A DNA stretch of 64,000 nucleotides, taken from positions 682,001 to 746,000 of the forward strand of contig JAHBXN010000001.1 in the NCBI GenBank assembly GCA_019636475.1, read 5' to 3'. This document shows positions 49,388 to 58,764 of this stretch, one piece after another. The position numbers and the translations under genes were made by a program. A model generated the notes under the pieces. It ran no database searches and had not been told where the DNA came from. It was given only the letters and a program-made list of their open reading frames with translations. Each line of letters begins with the position of its first letter. Position 1 is the stretch's first letter. The stretch comes from Phycisphaerae bacterium (lineage in GTDB: Bacteria; Planctomycetota; Phycisphaerae; UBA1845; UTPLA1).

Positions 49388-49913
49388 GGTTCAGCTCCTT
49401 AATGAGTAGGGCACAATCGGCGTCCGCCATGGCCCGCTCAGTTCGATTCATCCTCCAGTGACACAGGTTTCATCCATGACCTACGAACTACCGGATAAAT
49501 AGATCAATCTCATGTTCACCTCCAATCTTTGTATGAATTCGATAGACGGTTCCGAGCAAACGACATCGCAATGAACACGGATATCACGAGGCTCGTGCAG
49601 AAGAATCGCTGATTACACGGCATACGAATTACGCTCCTACAGCCGTAAGATTCGTGAGAAGCATGTTCCGTTGATTTCGAATGTACCCGTCGGCATTTAG
49701 CTGCAATTTCGGGACCAAACGCACGACAGCGTCAGTCGCGAGGAGGGGGTGCTTACCTCGAGCGACGCAAATGACTGTCGTCAAGCCTGTTGCCTTCATA
49801 TCCGACCTGCGAATCCGGAATGAACGGCGCAAATCACTTCAATCGACTGCCGACTTTCTTGCGGAGTGGATCACAGCGCAAATTGACACAGCGGCATCAG
49901 ACTCCCAGATTAG
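49388..49913. other. Region at the left edge of the defence island
   Basis: 526 bases without a supported gene. A 94-codon plus-strand frame from ATG 49681 (with MTVVKPVAFISDLRIRNERR inside it) runs into the IS remnant and lacks family similarity. This zone is probably the chromosomal junction of the island. Confidence 0.4.
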
Positions 49914-50012
49914 AACCGGTTTCAAAATTCTCTCGCGCACAAGCTGCGTGAGGCGGATGTGCTGATCGCGCAGGGTCGAACGGTGACGCAGGCGAGCAAG
50001 CAGACTGGAGCA
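49914..50012 (+). pseudogene. Remnant of an IS3-family OrfA transposase
   Basis: In the frame from 49914 the sequence reads NRFQNSLAHKLREADVLIAQG and then RTVTQASKQTG. The KLREADVLIAQG-x-TV pattern is typical of the HTH start of IS3-group OrfA proteins. It has a TAG just upstream, no start codon and no continuation: at about 50003 it joins, in another frame, the coding sequence of a GNAT gene. Only about 32 codons are left, and the rest of the element is absent. Confidence 0.7.
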
Positions 50013-50059
50013 AGAAGGCGCCGGAGCTTCGGTTCCTTCAGGCGACTGGGTTCGGCATC

Positions 50060-50443
50060 GTGTGCGCGAACTCGTGGGAAGGCGTGATGCTCACAAAAAC
50101 GGCCTCGCACTTCGCACGGCTCGCGGAAGACAAGGGCAAGCCGCTGGTTTACATCGATTACCTGGAGGCCGCTCCGTGGAACTGGCGCGTACAGCCGCTT
50201 GGGCTGGAAAGACGGTACAAAGGCGTTGGCTCAATCCTGTTCAGGGAGGCTGTTAAGCAGAGCTTTGACGAGGGTTTTCACGGACGAGTGGGCCTCCACG
50301 CCCTGCCGCAAGCGGACACGTATTACGAGAAGGTGTGCGGGATGACGGCCGTTGGCCGCGATCCGAAAAAGCAAAACCTTTTGTACTTCGAGTTCTCGCG
50401 CGGGCGAGCCCAGAAGTTTCTGGATGATGGAGGTGCGACGTGA
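50060..50443 (+). CDS. GNAT acetyltransferase, 5'-truncated
   Basis: The family part is clear: KPLVYIDYLEAAPWNW, then RRYKGVGSILFREAVKQSF with the acetyl-CoA loop, GRVGLHALPQADTYYEKVCGM and a C-terminal YFEF. Homologous codons extend upstream of the first start (DWSKKAPELRFLQATGFGIV from about 50003) but without an ATG, up to the IS3 remnant. The first start codons are GTG 50060 and ATG 50087. So the gene lost about its first 40-60 codons and may be inactive. It overlaps the next gene (GTGA). Confidence 0.7.
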   Translation: MCANSWEGVMLTKTASHFARLAEDKGKPLVYIDYLEAAPWNWRVQPLGLERRYKGVGSILFREAVKQSFDEGFHGRVGLHALPQADTYYEKVCGMTAVGRDPKKQNLLYFEFSRGRAQKFLDDGGAT

Positions 50444-50784
50444 CCACAAATATGAAACATGACGGCCGTCCGAGCCGCGAGTGGTTGCGGCGGATGGCGG
50501 ATGCTGAGGATCGCTGCGAATCGGTCGCCGTGGGCGGCCTGGCGGCCGACGTCGGAATGTTCGAAGGTGGCGCGCCTTCGGAGTCGCCGCGTGTCTTTGG
50601 TCGGCTGATCGAATTTGCGAGACGCTCGCATGGATTGTCGGTGGAAGACCTGGCGAAAAGGGCGGATGTCGAGCTGGCAGAGCTGCTCTCGGTGGAAGGC
50701 CGAAGGGGTGGCCAGCGTGCAGTACGTTCGATGCGGTCGTTTCTTCGTGCTTATCGCCACGAAGGGACGCCACGAGTTCTTTGA
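50440..50784 (+). CDS. Small helix-turn-helix protein paired with the GNAT gene
   Basis: A 114-residue protein starting at GTG 50440, which overlaps the GNAT stop codon, so translation is coupled. Residues 50-85 form an XRE-like HTH: FGRLIEFARRSHGLSVEDLAKRADVELAELLSVE. The last 30 residues (RGGQRAVRSMRSFLRAYRH) are basic. A GNAT and an HTH gene in one overlapping unit recalls toxin-antitoxin arrangements, but no known pair is matched. It overlaps the next gene by 77 bases. Confidence 0.6.
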   Translation: MTTNMKHDGRPSREWLRRMADAEDRCESVAVGGLAADVGMFEGGAPSESPRVFGRLIEFARRSHGLSVEDLAKRADVELAELLSVEGRRGGQRAVRSMRSFLRAYRHEGTPRVL

Positions 50785-51199
50785 GGCGGAGCCGAACATC
50801 GCCGATGTGCGGCGGCGGCCGATTCGTTTCGCCGGGTACTCCATCTCCTATCGTCGCGGCGTGGACCGGCGGTTCCATGTCTCGGTGCGAATCGCCCCGG
50901 ACGAGTATTTGAGGCTCAAGGGCTATCTGGTGGGCCTTGCGGTCCATCGGTCGGCGCAGCGACTGATGGCCGAGTTCCAGCGGGTGCCCTTCGAGCCGTA
51001 TGCTCCCGTGAGGCGGCAGCTTCTTAACATCCTGCGAGCGGTGAATCGGGTGCGGCGGGAGGCGGGATTCGAGCAAGTGCCGCTTTCGGCGTTGAGGCTT
51101 AGGAGGCGAATTGTGCGGACATTCGTGTCTCAGTCGGAGATCCAAGGTGGCGGTCTTGAAAGCCCATACATCGACACGTCCACAGCCTGCGAATCGTGA
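50708..51199 (+). CDS. Conserved-looking basic protein, function unknown
   Basis: A 163-residue protein starting at GTG 50708 (GGAAGG eight bases upstream), inside the HTH gene but in another frame. VQYVRCGRFFVLIATKGRHEFF, IRFAGYSISYRRG and FEPYAPVRRQLLNILRAVNR look like real protein cores with many Arg and Tyr. I cannot name a family. The last part overlaps the end of the helicase gene (convergent) by 70 bases. A frameshift that would join it to the HTH frame near 50700 cannot be excluded. Confidence 0.55.
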   Translation: MASVQYVRCGRFFVLIATKGRHEFFEAEPNIADVRRRPIRFAGYSISYRRGVDRRFHVSVRIAPDEYLRLKGYLVGLAVHRSAQRLMAEFQRVPFEPYAPVRRQLLNILRAVNRVRREAGFEQVPLSALRLRRRIVRTFVSQSEIQGGGLESPYIDTSTACES

Positions 51200-54100
51200 C
51201 TTACCGTTCCAAAACAATGATCACTATGAACGCTCACCGGATACGTTGCATCTCCGACTCGCATGAAAGACGCGTCAAGCACACTCGCGCCCCCTGACTC
51301 AGGCGTACGCACGAGGCGCACTACGGACCCGGGAGCCAATGTAGTTGTCCTCCACGTCACTTGCACTGATTCGTCGATCTGTTGCCACCACGCATGCTCG
51401 TGATGCTCAAATCGACGCACGAACGCTGTCCACGCAGCTAGGTCTGCTGCATCACTCCAATCAAGGTCAGCGATCTCACCGCTACGAATAGTCGCGATCC
51501 ACATTCCGAGGTCCGTGAGATCGGAAAATACTTGCCCTGTTTTTCTAGCGGCTTGGTACGCCAAACGGCGTGAGTTCAGACCCGCCTGCAAGAACAGGGC
51601 GGCCTGACGATCGGGAACTCCATACGTTAAGAACAAGGCCAACATACCGCCCGGAACCTCGTCGGAGCCCGTAATGTGATGAAGGTGGACGCGTGCCGCC
51701 TCAACTCCCCACACGAGGCGATAGACAACGTCATTCTGAATGAAGCCCATTGCGTCCGGGTCATGATATTCGCTCATTGGTGCCCCCGTGATCCAATGAG
51801 ACAGGCACTGCTCCCAGTTGGTAACGAGCTCCTCAGGAGCAAATGGCTTGATTTCAAACAGTACCTTAGCAATAGCAATAATGGCCTGAAGTCCTTGCTC
51901 GACGTTGTCCTCTCCAAATGCCTCCTCGGCGGATTGCAGAAGCGAGGCCAACGCGCTGGCGTGATCGTCGATGGCCTTTCCCGCTTCAAATCCCACTCCG
52001 GCAGCAAAGAACCCGCGGCGTCGATTGATATCGGTTCTAGACCACAGCCACTGCGCGCGCCCGCGAATAACCGCTTCATGGATCCGTTTGAGAGCCGGAT
52101 CAGTGCGACGGAGACGGCGTTGCCAATAGGAACTCTGAAGGCACTGGTCTACGTAATTGCCTAGTTGGTCGATCGGCATTTCAAGAGCGTCAACAATCCC
52201 CAGAATTGCTGTATCCAGCTCATTAAGCGCAAGCGCAAGCCCCGTGGGATAGGTATCTTCGGAACCAGTTGCCGATACAGTCCACGAGCTCTGCTGGTTA
52301 AGGACATATTCAACCAATGTGTCGTCAGTCAGGCTGAGCCTCTCCCGCAGCACGCGCACTATCAACTCGATAAGCAACCGCACTCCGCTCTCTAATTGTC
52401 GCTGCCCCGCGGCTTCAATGAGGGATAAGAACTCTCGCGCTCGCTGACGCGCCTTATTCGCCGCACCCTCCAGAATCGGCAAAACGTAAATGCCGTCCAA
52501 ATCGACAAAGGCGCGCCCGACACGGCCAATCACGTTCGCAAATTCTTTGGCGGGGATAAGTGAACGGTTGCGCCACAGTGAACGGAATATCAATACGCTA
52601 AAGCACAAATCTAGTCCCTGAGCCAGCGTCGGGGATGAAATGCACACACTGAGGACTTTCTGCTTTAGAAGCGTTTCAACTTCGCTCAAGAATGGTCTTG
52701 GTAAGGAACCGTGATGGACAGCGATCCCGAGAGAAAGACTACGCACGGCCGGGTGAGTCGCACCAAGCCATTCGTGGCCGACGCGTAGCGCATCTGCGAT
52801 CAGCGATGTATGCCCGGCTGACAACGCCGTCGTGAAATACCCTTGTTCGTGGGCTTTCAGGAACGCCTGTGCGGTCGCCTCGACCGAGGACTTAATCGGG
52901 CAGTATACGAGCACCGATTGGCCGCGTTTGAGGAAGGCGGTCGTGGCGGCAACAATGAGCTCTTGCACTTCCGCTGGAAAGGATCGTTTCCTTCGCCCCT
53001 TCGGTTGCTCCGGTTCGACGAAGCGTGGCACAAACGGAGTTTCGCCCTCTACGCTTAGCTCAAGCCTACCCCCAGAACTATGCCATTGCAGAGTGCCCGG
53101 ACGCTGTCGTGTCGGACGCCACGTAGACCGCACCGCTGCTCCCGGCGCATCGGCACGAATCCACGTTGTAAAATCGTCGAAGGCATCACCATCTGCGAAT
53201 ACTGCGGATAGGCACACGAGCCGTCGTTGGGCGGCGTCGCTTCGGCGGAGCAACCGTTGAACCAACATTTCATAGCGAATCTCACGCTCGCTCAAGCCAA
53301 TCATATGGCCTTCGTCGAGCACTATTAGGCCTACATCGTTAATAATCGTCGGTTCCTGCCGAATCGCAAAGTCGAGCTTTTCCGGCGTGGCGACGACGAC
53401 CTTCCCGGATTTGAGAGTGTCAAGATCAGCAACCGCCACTCCGCTGGCCCCATACACCGATGAAACGGAAAACCCAAGCGGACAAAATGTCCGAGCTAAG
53501 CCACTTTCGACTTGTGCTGACAACGCGCGAAGCGGGGTAACATAAACAACGCGCTGGTTGTTTGCGAGAGTCCTGAGAATGCAAAGTTCAGCGATTCGGG
53601 TCTTACCAGCACTAGTAGGAAGCGCCACGACGAGATCGTCAGCGGTATCGATCACGCGACTCGCGGCGTCTAGCTGCGACGGCCATAGGTCGATTTCGGC
53701 AATCGGACGAGCACTCATAAGCTGAATGAACCTGCTTCGTAACACCGGCCAATCGTCAGGCCCACCGTCAACCGGCACGACTACATGAAGTGAATGGTGC
53801 CACAGATCATCAAAAAGGTGCTTCGCGACGAAGAAGGACCACCAGAGCGGTACGTGGCAGGCTTCCGCCGCTTCAGCTAGCCCTCGCTCGATAAGGCCAG
53901 CAGCCGTTTGCAAGAGACGAAGGTCGCCAACCATGAGTGCCGCTTCAAAGGCCCCCGTAGCCTTGTGAAACGTGCGCGTCAGTGCGATCGCCAGTGCATC
54001 ATCGACAGTGAACGCTTCGTGCTCCTGAAGTCGTTGTGCAATTCCGGCGTCGGAGTTGTCAACCGCGTTTAGCCAGGAGGAGCTACGTTGACGAAGCGAT

Positions 54101-54555
54101 GCAACGTCACGTCGCATTAGATGTACGAGCGATCGTTCATAGGACGCGAGATTTAGCTGTGCCAAATCTCCCGCGAATAGACTGAACGCGCGGGCGGTGT
54201 AACCGCCGATATGAAACGCTGCGGCAGCCATCGTCAAGTGAAACCCGCGCTCCACGTCCGCTGCACCATGCCGAACGGCTGACTCGATAGCTTCAGCAGC
54301 CGCGTAGAGCCCTTGCCGAACTGCAGGAGCGTCTCGCTCCGAGTGTCGTAGGCGCAGGGCTAATGAAAGGCACTGAAAGCCATGATCCAGCAAATCCGTT
54401 GATAGTTCTGTGCTAAATGCCGGGGCGTCTGGAGGAAGCAGACCATCCCGCCAAATCAGCCCGCGAGCTAGCCCCCGCGCAATGAGACGCTCGCGATATC
54501 CTGGCTGAATGAGCTCTTGGATCTGAGCCCTGATTTCACTAGCGGGCTGTGGCAT
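51130..54555 (-). CDS. hamB: Hachiman-type defence helicase HamB
   Basis: An 1141-residue superfamily 2 helicase. After about 290 helical residues come the Q-motif region WPSQLDAASRVID, P-loop ALPTSAGKT (311-319), PLRALSAQVE, ATPEKLDF, DEGH box IVLDEGHMIG (414-417), and the second RecA domain with SSPTLAQGLDL and VIGRVGRAFVDLDG. The C-terminal 450 residues are helical. The preceding gene, overlapping by 17 bases, encodes a DUF1837-like nuclease, the defining partner in Hachiman. The complex senses damaged or phage DNA and degrades DNA in the infected cell. AbpB of the related AbpAB system is the main alternative. Confidence 0.85.
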   Translation of the reverse strand: MPQPASEIRAQIQELIQPGYRERLIARGLARGLIWRDGLLPPDAPAFSTELSTDLLDHGFQCLSLALRLRHSERDAPAVRQGLYAAAEAIESAVRHGAADVERGFHLTMAAAAFHIGGYTARAFSLFAGDLAQLNLASYERSLVHLMRRDVASLRQRSSSWLNAVDNSDAGIAQRLQEHEAFTVDDALAIALTRTFHKATGAFEAALMVGDLRLLQTAAGLIERGLAEAAEACHVPLWWSFFVAKHLFDDLWHHSLHVVVPVDGGPDDWPVLRSRFIQLMSARPIAEIDLWPSQLDAASRVIDTADDLVVALPTSAGKTRIAELCILRTLANNQRVVYVTPLRALSAQVESGLARTFCPLGFSVSSVYGASGVAVADLDTLKSGKVVVATPEKLDFAIRQEPTIINDVGLIVLDEGHMIGLSEREIRYEMLVQRLLRRSDAAQRRLVCLSAVFADGDAFDDFTTWIRADAPGAAVRSTWRPTRQRPGTLQWHSSGGRLELSVEGETPFVPRFVEPEQPKGRRKRSFPAEVQELIVAATTAFLKRGQSVLVYCPIKSSVEATAQAFLKAHEQGYFTTALSAGHTSLIADALRVGHEWLGATHPAVRSLSLGIAVHHGSLPRPFLSEVETLLKQKVLSVCISSPTLAQGLDLCFSVLIFRSLWRNRSLIPAKEFANVIGRVGRAFVDLDGIYVLPILEGAANKARQRAREFLSLIEAAGQRQLESGVRLLIELIVRVLRERLSLTDDTLVEYVLNQQSSWTVSATGSEDTYPTGLALALNELDTAILGIVDALEMPIDQLGNYVDQCLQSSYWQRRLRRTDPALKRIHEAVIRGRAQWLWSRTDINRRRGFFAAGVGFEAGKAIDDHASALASLLQSAEEAFGEDNVEQGLQAIIAIAKVLFEIKPFAPEELVTNWEQCLSHWITGAPMSEYHDPDAMGFIQNDVVYRLVWGVEAARVHLHHITGSDEVPGGMLALFLTYGVPDRQAALFLQAGLNSRRLAYQAARKTGQVFSDLTDLGMWIATIRSGEIADLDWSDAADLAAWTAFVRRFEHHEHAWWQQIDESVQVTWRTTTLAPGSVVRLVRTPESGGASVLDASFMRVGDATYPVSVHSDHCFGTVSHDSQAVDVSMYGLSRPPPWISD

Positions 54556-55297
54556 CGAGATCCTCGAAGGTGGCCTTTATGAAATCCTGATGCCGTTCTA
54601 CCACGCAGCCCACGACGTGACGACGGATTGCCCCACGCTTTACTTGAGCGTGCTTCCTTAGATGTGCTGCTGCGTCGTTTCCCGAGAATGTAAACACAAG
54701 GTGCTCAAGCGCACCCTTGCGCGGTGGCCTTCGTTGAAGGCCCTCAAAGATCGCGGCCTCAGCATCCCGTGCCTGTTCGCGAAGTCGAGCAGAAATGAAG
54801 GCGAGCGAACTCGGGTTCGGTCGTCCGGAGTGCTTCTCCAGGCCTTCGATGGCCTCCGTAATCACAGATTCGCCGAGCGTGGCGCGACTCTTAGACTCGG
54901 CCTTCAATATCGCGAAGTGCTCGGAACGTTTGCACAGCGCTATTACGTCATTGCCTCGCATGGTGGTCTCGCGATCGTCCTTCCATCGAAGTCGTTTGAT
55001 CGGTACCGTAAACTCCGTGCATTGGTCGATGTACTCGCTTGCCAATATTTCGCCGAGATCGCCAGACCTCGTGCGCGTGCCCGTCGGAATCTTGTTTCGA
55101 ATGAACGCCGCTGTTTCAGGAAGGTCTCCCATTCGCTCTATCAGTGCGAGGCCTACAAGATGATCCAAGGCTGCGGACCGTAGCGCCGCTCTGACCGCCT
55201 CTGTCGCCCCCTTCTTTTCGCGCATGACGACGAAGTCGGGCAGCTTTGGTTCTGGCTGCTGTCGATCCATCCACTCGCGAAAAAAATGCTTGGCCAT
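54539..55297 (-). CDS. hamA: Hachiman-type nuclease effector HamA (DUF1837-like)
   Basis: A 252-residue protein with a PD-(D/E)xK-like core: RSGDLGEILASEYI (Glu83), VPIKRLRWKDDRETTMRGNDVIAL (Asp117) and FAILKAESKS (Glu134-x-Lys136). That order fits DUF1837/HamA, which cuts DNA when released by the helicase HamB. The ATG at 55297 was chosen over GTG 55303. The gene sits 26 bases after hsdR and overlaps hamB by 17 bases, so it belongs to the same transcript as the type I RM genes. Confidence 0.82.
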   Translation of the reverse strand: MAKHFFREWMDRQQPEPKLPDFVVMREKKGATEAVRAALRSAALDHLVGLALIERMGDLPETAAFIRNKIPTGTRTRSGDLGEILASEYIDQCTEFTVPIKRLRWKDDRETTMRGNDVIALCKRSEHFAILKAESKSRATLGESVITEAIEGLEKHSGRPNPSSLAFISARLREQARDAEAAIFEGLQRRPPRKGALEHLVFTFSGNDAAAHLRKHAQVKRGAIRRHVVGCVVERHQDFIKATFEDLDATAR

Positions 55298-55323
55298 GAG
55301 CACCTATTAGAACATGGCGTCCG

Positions 55324-58300
55324 CTAAGCGGCCGCCGGGGCGAAGGGCGTCCCGGTAGCACTGCGTTGCCACACGTAACCATAAACTCGCTTCGCTGCCT
55401 GCTCCTTATCCTGCATCGTGTAAGGCGGCTCCGGCAACGAGTCGATTAACCGATCGAGGATGAATACCTCGACCTCGGCCTGCGTCTTCGTGTTCGCCGT
55501 CCAGTGCTCCATGTCCTTCAGGATGCCGAGAAGGGAAGCGAGCAAGTCTCGGCTCGCCACCTTCAATCGCTCTCGGTCCTTTTTCCCGATGTCGTCGCGA
55601 TAGAGCAAGTCGAATAACGCGAGCTCGTCCTCCGACAGGCCTTCACGAACGGCCCGCTGCTGTTCGGCGTCCAAGTTCTGGGCGAGATCAAGCAATCGAG
55701 CAAAGGTGTCTTCCACCGTTGCCCGGTCCTTCTCGCGGTTGTAGTCCGCGATGATCTCCTGGTACTTGCGGTAATAGTCCATACGTTGCGGGTTACGGGC
55801 CAGCATTGCTTGGAGCTTGGCTTCGATAAGGGTGCGAATGTCCTGGATGGCAGTCTGCGGTCGCGTGGCACGCCGTGCAAACTCCGCACGAAGGCGTTCG
55901 AAATTGACCTTGCTCAAATCAACGGTCAACCCCTCCGCCTGATCGCCCCCGAGGCCGTGAGCGGCAATGGCCGCGTTCACGATTCGATGCAGTTCTTTGA
56001 GCAGGCTCGTCACGTCGGCCGTATCGCGACGCTCTTCCAACTTCTTGTAGATAGCCTCGATGTTGTCGTGCCGCTCAACGTATTGAAAGACCGATGGCTC
56101 CATCACGAGCGCCTTGAACCGGATGAACACCTGCCGAGCCATGATTTCGTAACGCCGCTTCGCTGCATCGGATGAGTAAAGCGCCTCAACGGCGTCATGC
56201 ATTGCCTCGATCCGGGTAAACCCCGTCGCGCCGCGAAGACGGCTGATGTCGAATCCGAGCCCGGCCAAGTGCTGCTCAGTCGTTTCAATCGCTTCCAGTA
56301 GCGAAGCGAGCAATTCCTCGATCGGAGCGACGATGCCGCCGCCTGTTCCATCGCCTCCTGGTCCAGCTGCGCCGCCGCCGCCGCCGGTCCCGTCTTCATC
56401 ACCAAGAGCGTATTGAGCAAGGGCCTCTCGAAGGCTTTTCAGCATCCCGTTGTAATCGACGATGACGCCGCAGGCCTTGCCGGGGTACACGCGATTTGCA
56501 CGGGCGATTGCCTGCATCAACGTATGAGCCTTCATCGGCTTGTCGATGTAAAGGGTCGAAAGGCACTCCACGTCGAAGCCGGTAAGCCACATGGCGCAGA
56601 CAATGGCGACTCGGAAGGGGTGCTCAGGGTCTTTGAAGGCGTCCTCGACGCCGGTCCGCTTGCCGTCCGCCGTCTCGAATCCGAGTTTGTGTGTGCTGCG
56701 GTGCGGCCGGATGTCGAAGCCCCACTTGGCGAAATCTCTGACTTCGTTCTGTCCCTCACTGACGATGATTTCGATGAGCGTCGATTTCATCCACCCGATG
56801 CGGCCCTCAAGCGCCGCCACGTCCTTGGCCAGCTTCTCTCGCTGGTCGGCGTCCGCGGTCGCCGCCAACGTCGCGTGTCCGGCAGCCAGCGTCGCTTCAA
56901 GCTCGACAGTCCGCTGCTGCCAACGCGGAATGATCCGCTGATACATGCGGGCGCACGTCACCTTGTCGATGCACACGAGCATCGACTTGCCCGATTCCCA
57001 ACGTGCAGAGCAGTGCTCCACAAAGTCGTCGGCGATTTTGTCAAGCCGGTCGTCGGCCGTGATGACCTCGTAGTCCTTGCCGAGCAACTTCTCCAAGAGC
57101 GCAGTTTGGTCAGGGTCTAAGTCAGCCTGCTCAATCTTCTCCGCAATTTCGTCATTCAATGCGAGGCGCGTAAGTCCGAGCTTCTCGCCTCGGTTCTCGT
57201 ATATGAGCTTGACGGTCGATCCATCCTGCCGCGATCGCTCGAAGTCGTATCGCGAAACGTACTTCCCGAAGATCCGGCGGGTGAGGTGGTCGTACTTGAA
57301 GAGCGGGGTGCCCGTGAAGCCGATGAACGCTGCGTTTGGCAACGCGAGTCGCATATTGCGGGCGAGACGACCGGATTGCGTCCGGTGAGCCTCGTCGGAA
57401 ATCACAATGATGTCGTCCCGTGGGCTGTACGGCGTCTCAGGCGTCACGTCCTGATTGAATTTGTGAATGAGGCTGAAAATGTATCGGTGATCCTCCTTGA
57501 GCAGCCGCTTGAGGTCCTCGCCTGTGCTGGCTCGCGGCGTCTTCTCATTGACTGCGTCGCATCCACGGAATGAACGGTAAATCTGGTCGTCCAAGTCCTC
57601 CCGGTCTGTCATGATGACGAACGTAAAATTACCGGCCAGCGTCCGGCGGACTTTCTCGGCGAAGAAAATCATCGAATAAGACTTGCCGCTTCCCTGTGTG
57701 TGCCAGAAGACTCCCAATCGCCCCAAGTCGGGATGTGCTCGCTCGATGATCGCGAGTTCTCGCGGACCTGTGTTTGCGACTGGTACCAACGCGTGCTCAG
57801 CATCCGGAATCGGTTCGACGGGCTTGGGCTCAACCAATGCGACCCGATACTTTTGCCGCTCGTCGGGCGGAAACTGCTTTTTCAATTCCTCCTGGTACTG
57901 GACGGATTCGACGGCGTTGTTTACGCCGATGACCTGGTGATTGCGGGCGACGACCTTCCGCGTCGCTCCGGGCTTGCTCTCATCGAACAGCACGAAGTTC
58001 TCAACGATGTCGAGTAGGCGGTCTTTGGCGAGCATGCCGTCTAGCAGCCGCTTTGCATCAAGCCCGCCCCTGTCCTTCTCGTCCTGCCGCTTCCATTCGT
58101 GGAAGTGCTCCCATGGGCTGGTGATCGAACCGTAGCGAGCCTTATCGCCGTTGCTGACGACAAGAAATGCGTTGTGGTGGAATACGTGCGGAATCGTGTC
58201 AAAGTAATCGCTCAGGTTGCCGTCGTACCCGGCCCGGATGTTTACGTACACGGCCTTCAATTCTATGAACACGAGCGGCAGTCCATTTACGAAACAAACG

Positions 58301-58764
58301 ATATCAGCTCGACGGTTGTAGTGGGGAACACGAAGGCCCTGAATCTTCAGTTCGCGCACGGCCACAAAGCGATTGCTCTCGGGATTACTGAAGTCGATCA
58401 GTCGCGCCCGCGTATCGCGAAGCTGCCCGCTCTCGTCGCGGTAGGTGACGGGCACACCGTCACGAATCCAAACGTAGAATTCGCGATTGTGCTGCACCAT
58501 CGATCGCGAAAAATCGTGGCGCGTGAGCTTGGCGATGGCATCTTCGATGGAGGTCGGGGGCAAGGTCGGATTCAGCCGGGAGATCGCATCGCGAATGTCA
58601 CGCACGAGCACGGTGTCACGTTCGCTTGCCCGGCCGAGCGTTCCGGTCACGCCGAAGGTTTCCTCGTTCCAAGCGTAAATGCTCTCCCAGTGGTGCTGGT
58701 CGTGGAGGTACTCCGCGACAGTCTTCTGCACGAGGCGGTCTTCACTGTTAATGTCAGTGAACAT
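55324..58764 (-). CDS. hsdR: Type I restriction enzyme R subunit
   Basis: An 1146-residue translocase-nuclease. The N-terminal PD-ExK core is RADIVCFVN (Asp154) and VFIELK (Glu168, Lys170). The motor has WHTQGSGKSYSM (Lys361), ISDEAH box and ARANRVYPGK. The C-terminal domain binds the methylase complex. It cuts unmethylated DNA after translocation. ATG 58764 overlaps the hsdS gene by 11 bases. Confidence 0.95.
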   Translation of the reverse strand: MFTDINSEDRLVQKTVAEYLHDQHHWESIYAWNEETFGVTGTLGRASERDTVLVRDIRDAISRLNPTLPPTSIEDAIAKLTRHDFSRSMVQHNREFYVWIRDGVPVTYRDESGQLRDTRARLIDFSNPESNRFVAVRELKIQGLRVPHYNRRADIVCFVNGLPLVFIELKAVYVNIRAGYDGNLSDYFDTIPHVFHHNAFLVVSNGDKARYGSITSPWEHFHEWKRQDEKDRGGLDAKRLLDGMLAKDRLLDIVENFVLFDESKPGATRKVVARNHQVIGVNNAVESVQYQEELKKQFPPDERQKYRVALVEPKPVEPIPDAEHALVPVANTGPRELAIIERAHPDLGRLGVFWHTQGSGKSYSMIFFAEKVRRTLAGNFTFVIMTDREDLDDQIYRSFRGCDAVNEKTPRASTGEDLKRLLKEDHRYIFSLIHKFNQDVTPETPYSPRDDIIVISDEAHRTQSGRLARNMRLALPNAAFIGFTGTPLFKYDHLTRRIFGKYVSRYDFERSRQDGSTVKLIYENRGEKLGLTRLALNDEIAEKIEQADLDPDQTALLEKLLGKDYEVITADDRLDKIADDFVEHCSARWESGKSMLVCIDKVTCARMYQRIIPRWQQRTVELEATLAAGHATLAATADADQREKLAKDVAALEGRIGWMKSTLIEIIVSEGQNEVRDFAKWGFDIRPHRSTHKLGFETADGKRTGVEDAFKDPEHPFRVAIVCAMWLTGFDVECLSTLYIDKPMKAHTLMQAIARANRVYPGKACGVIVDYNGMLKSLREALAQYALGDEDGTGGGGGAAGPGGDGTGGGIVAPIEELLASLLEAIETTEQHLAGLGFDISRLRGATGFTRIEAMHDAVEALYSSDAAKRRYEIMARQVFIRFKALVMEPSVFQYVERHDNIEAIYKKLEERRDTADVTSLLKELHRIVNAAIAAHGLGGDQAEGLTVDLSKVNFERLRAEFARRATRPQTAIQDIRTLIEAKLQAMLARNPQRMDYYRKYQEIIADYNREKDRATVEDTFARLLDLAQNLDAEQQRAVREGLSEDELALFDLLYRDDIGKKDRERLKVASRDLLASLLGILKDMEHWTANTKTQAEVEVFILDRLIDSLPEPPYTMQDKEQAAKRVYGYVWQRSATGTPFAPAAA

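Noticed and set aside
50708-51199. Resemblance of the basic protein to the late part of group II intron reverse transcriptases
   Set aside because: YVRCGRFF and IRFAGYSI recall RT blocks, but the YxDD acidic residues are missing and the rest does not align; too weak to claim.
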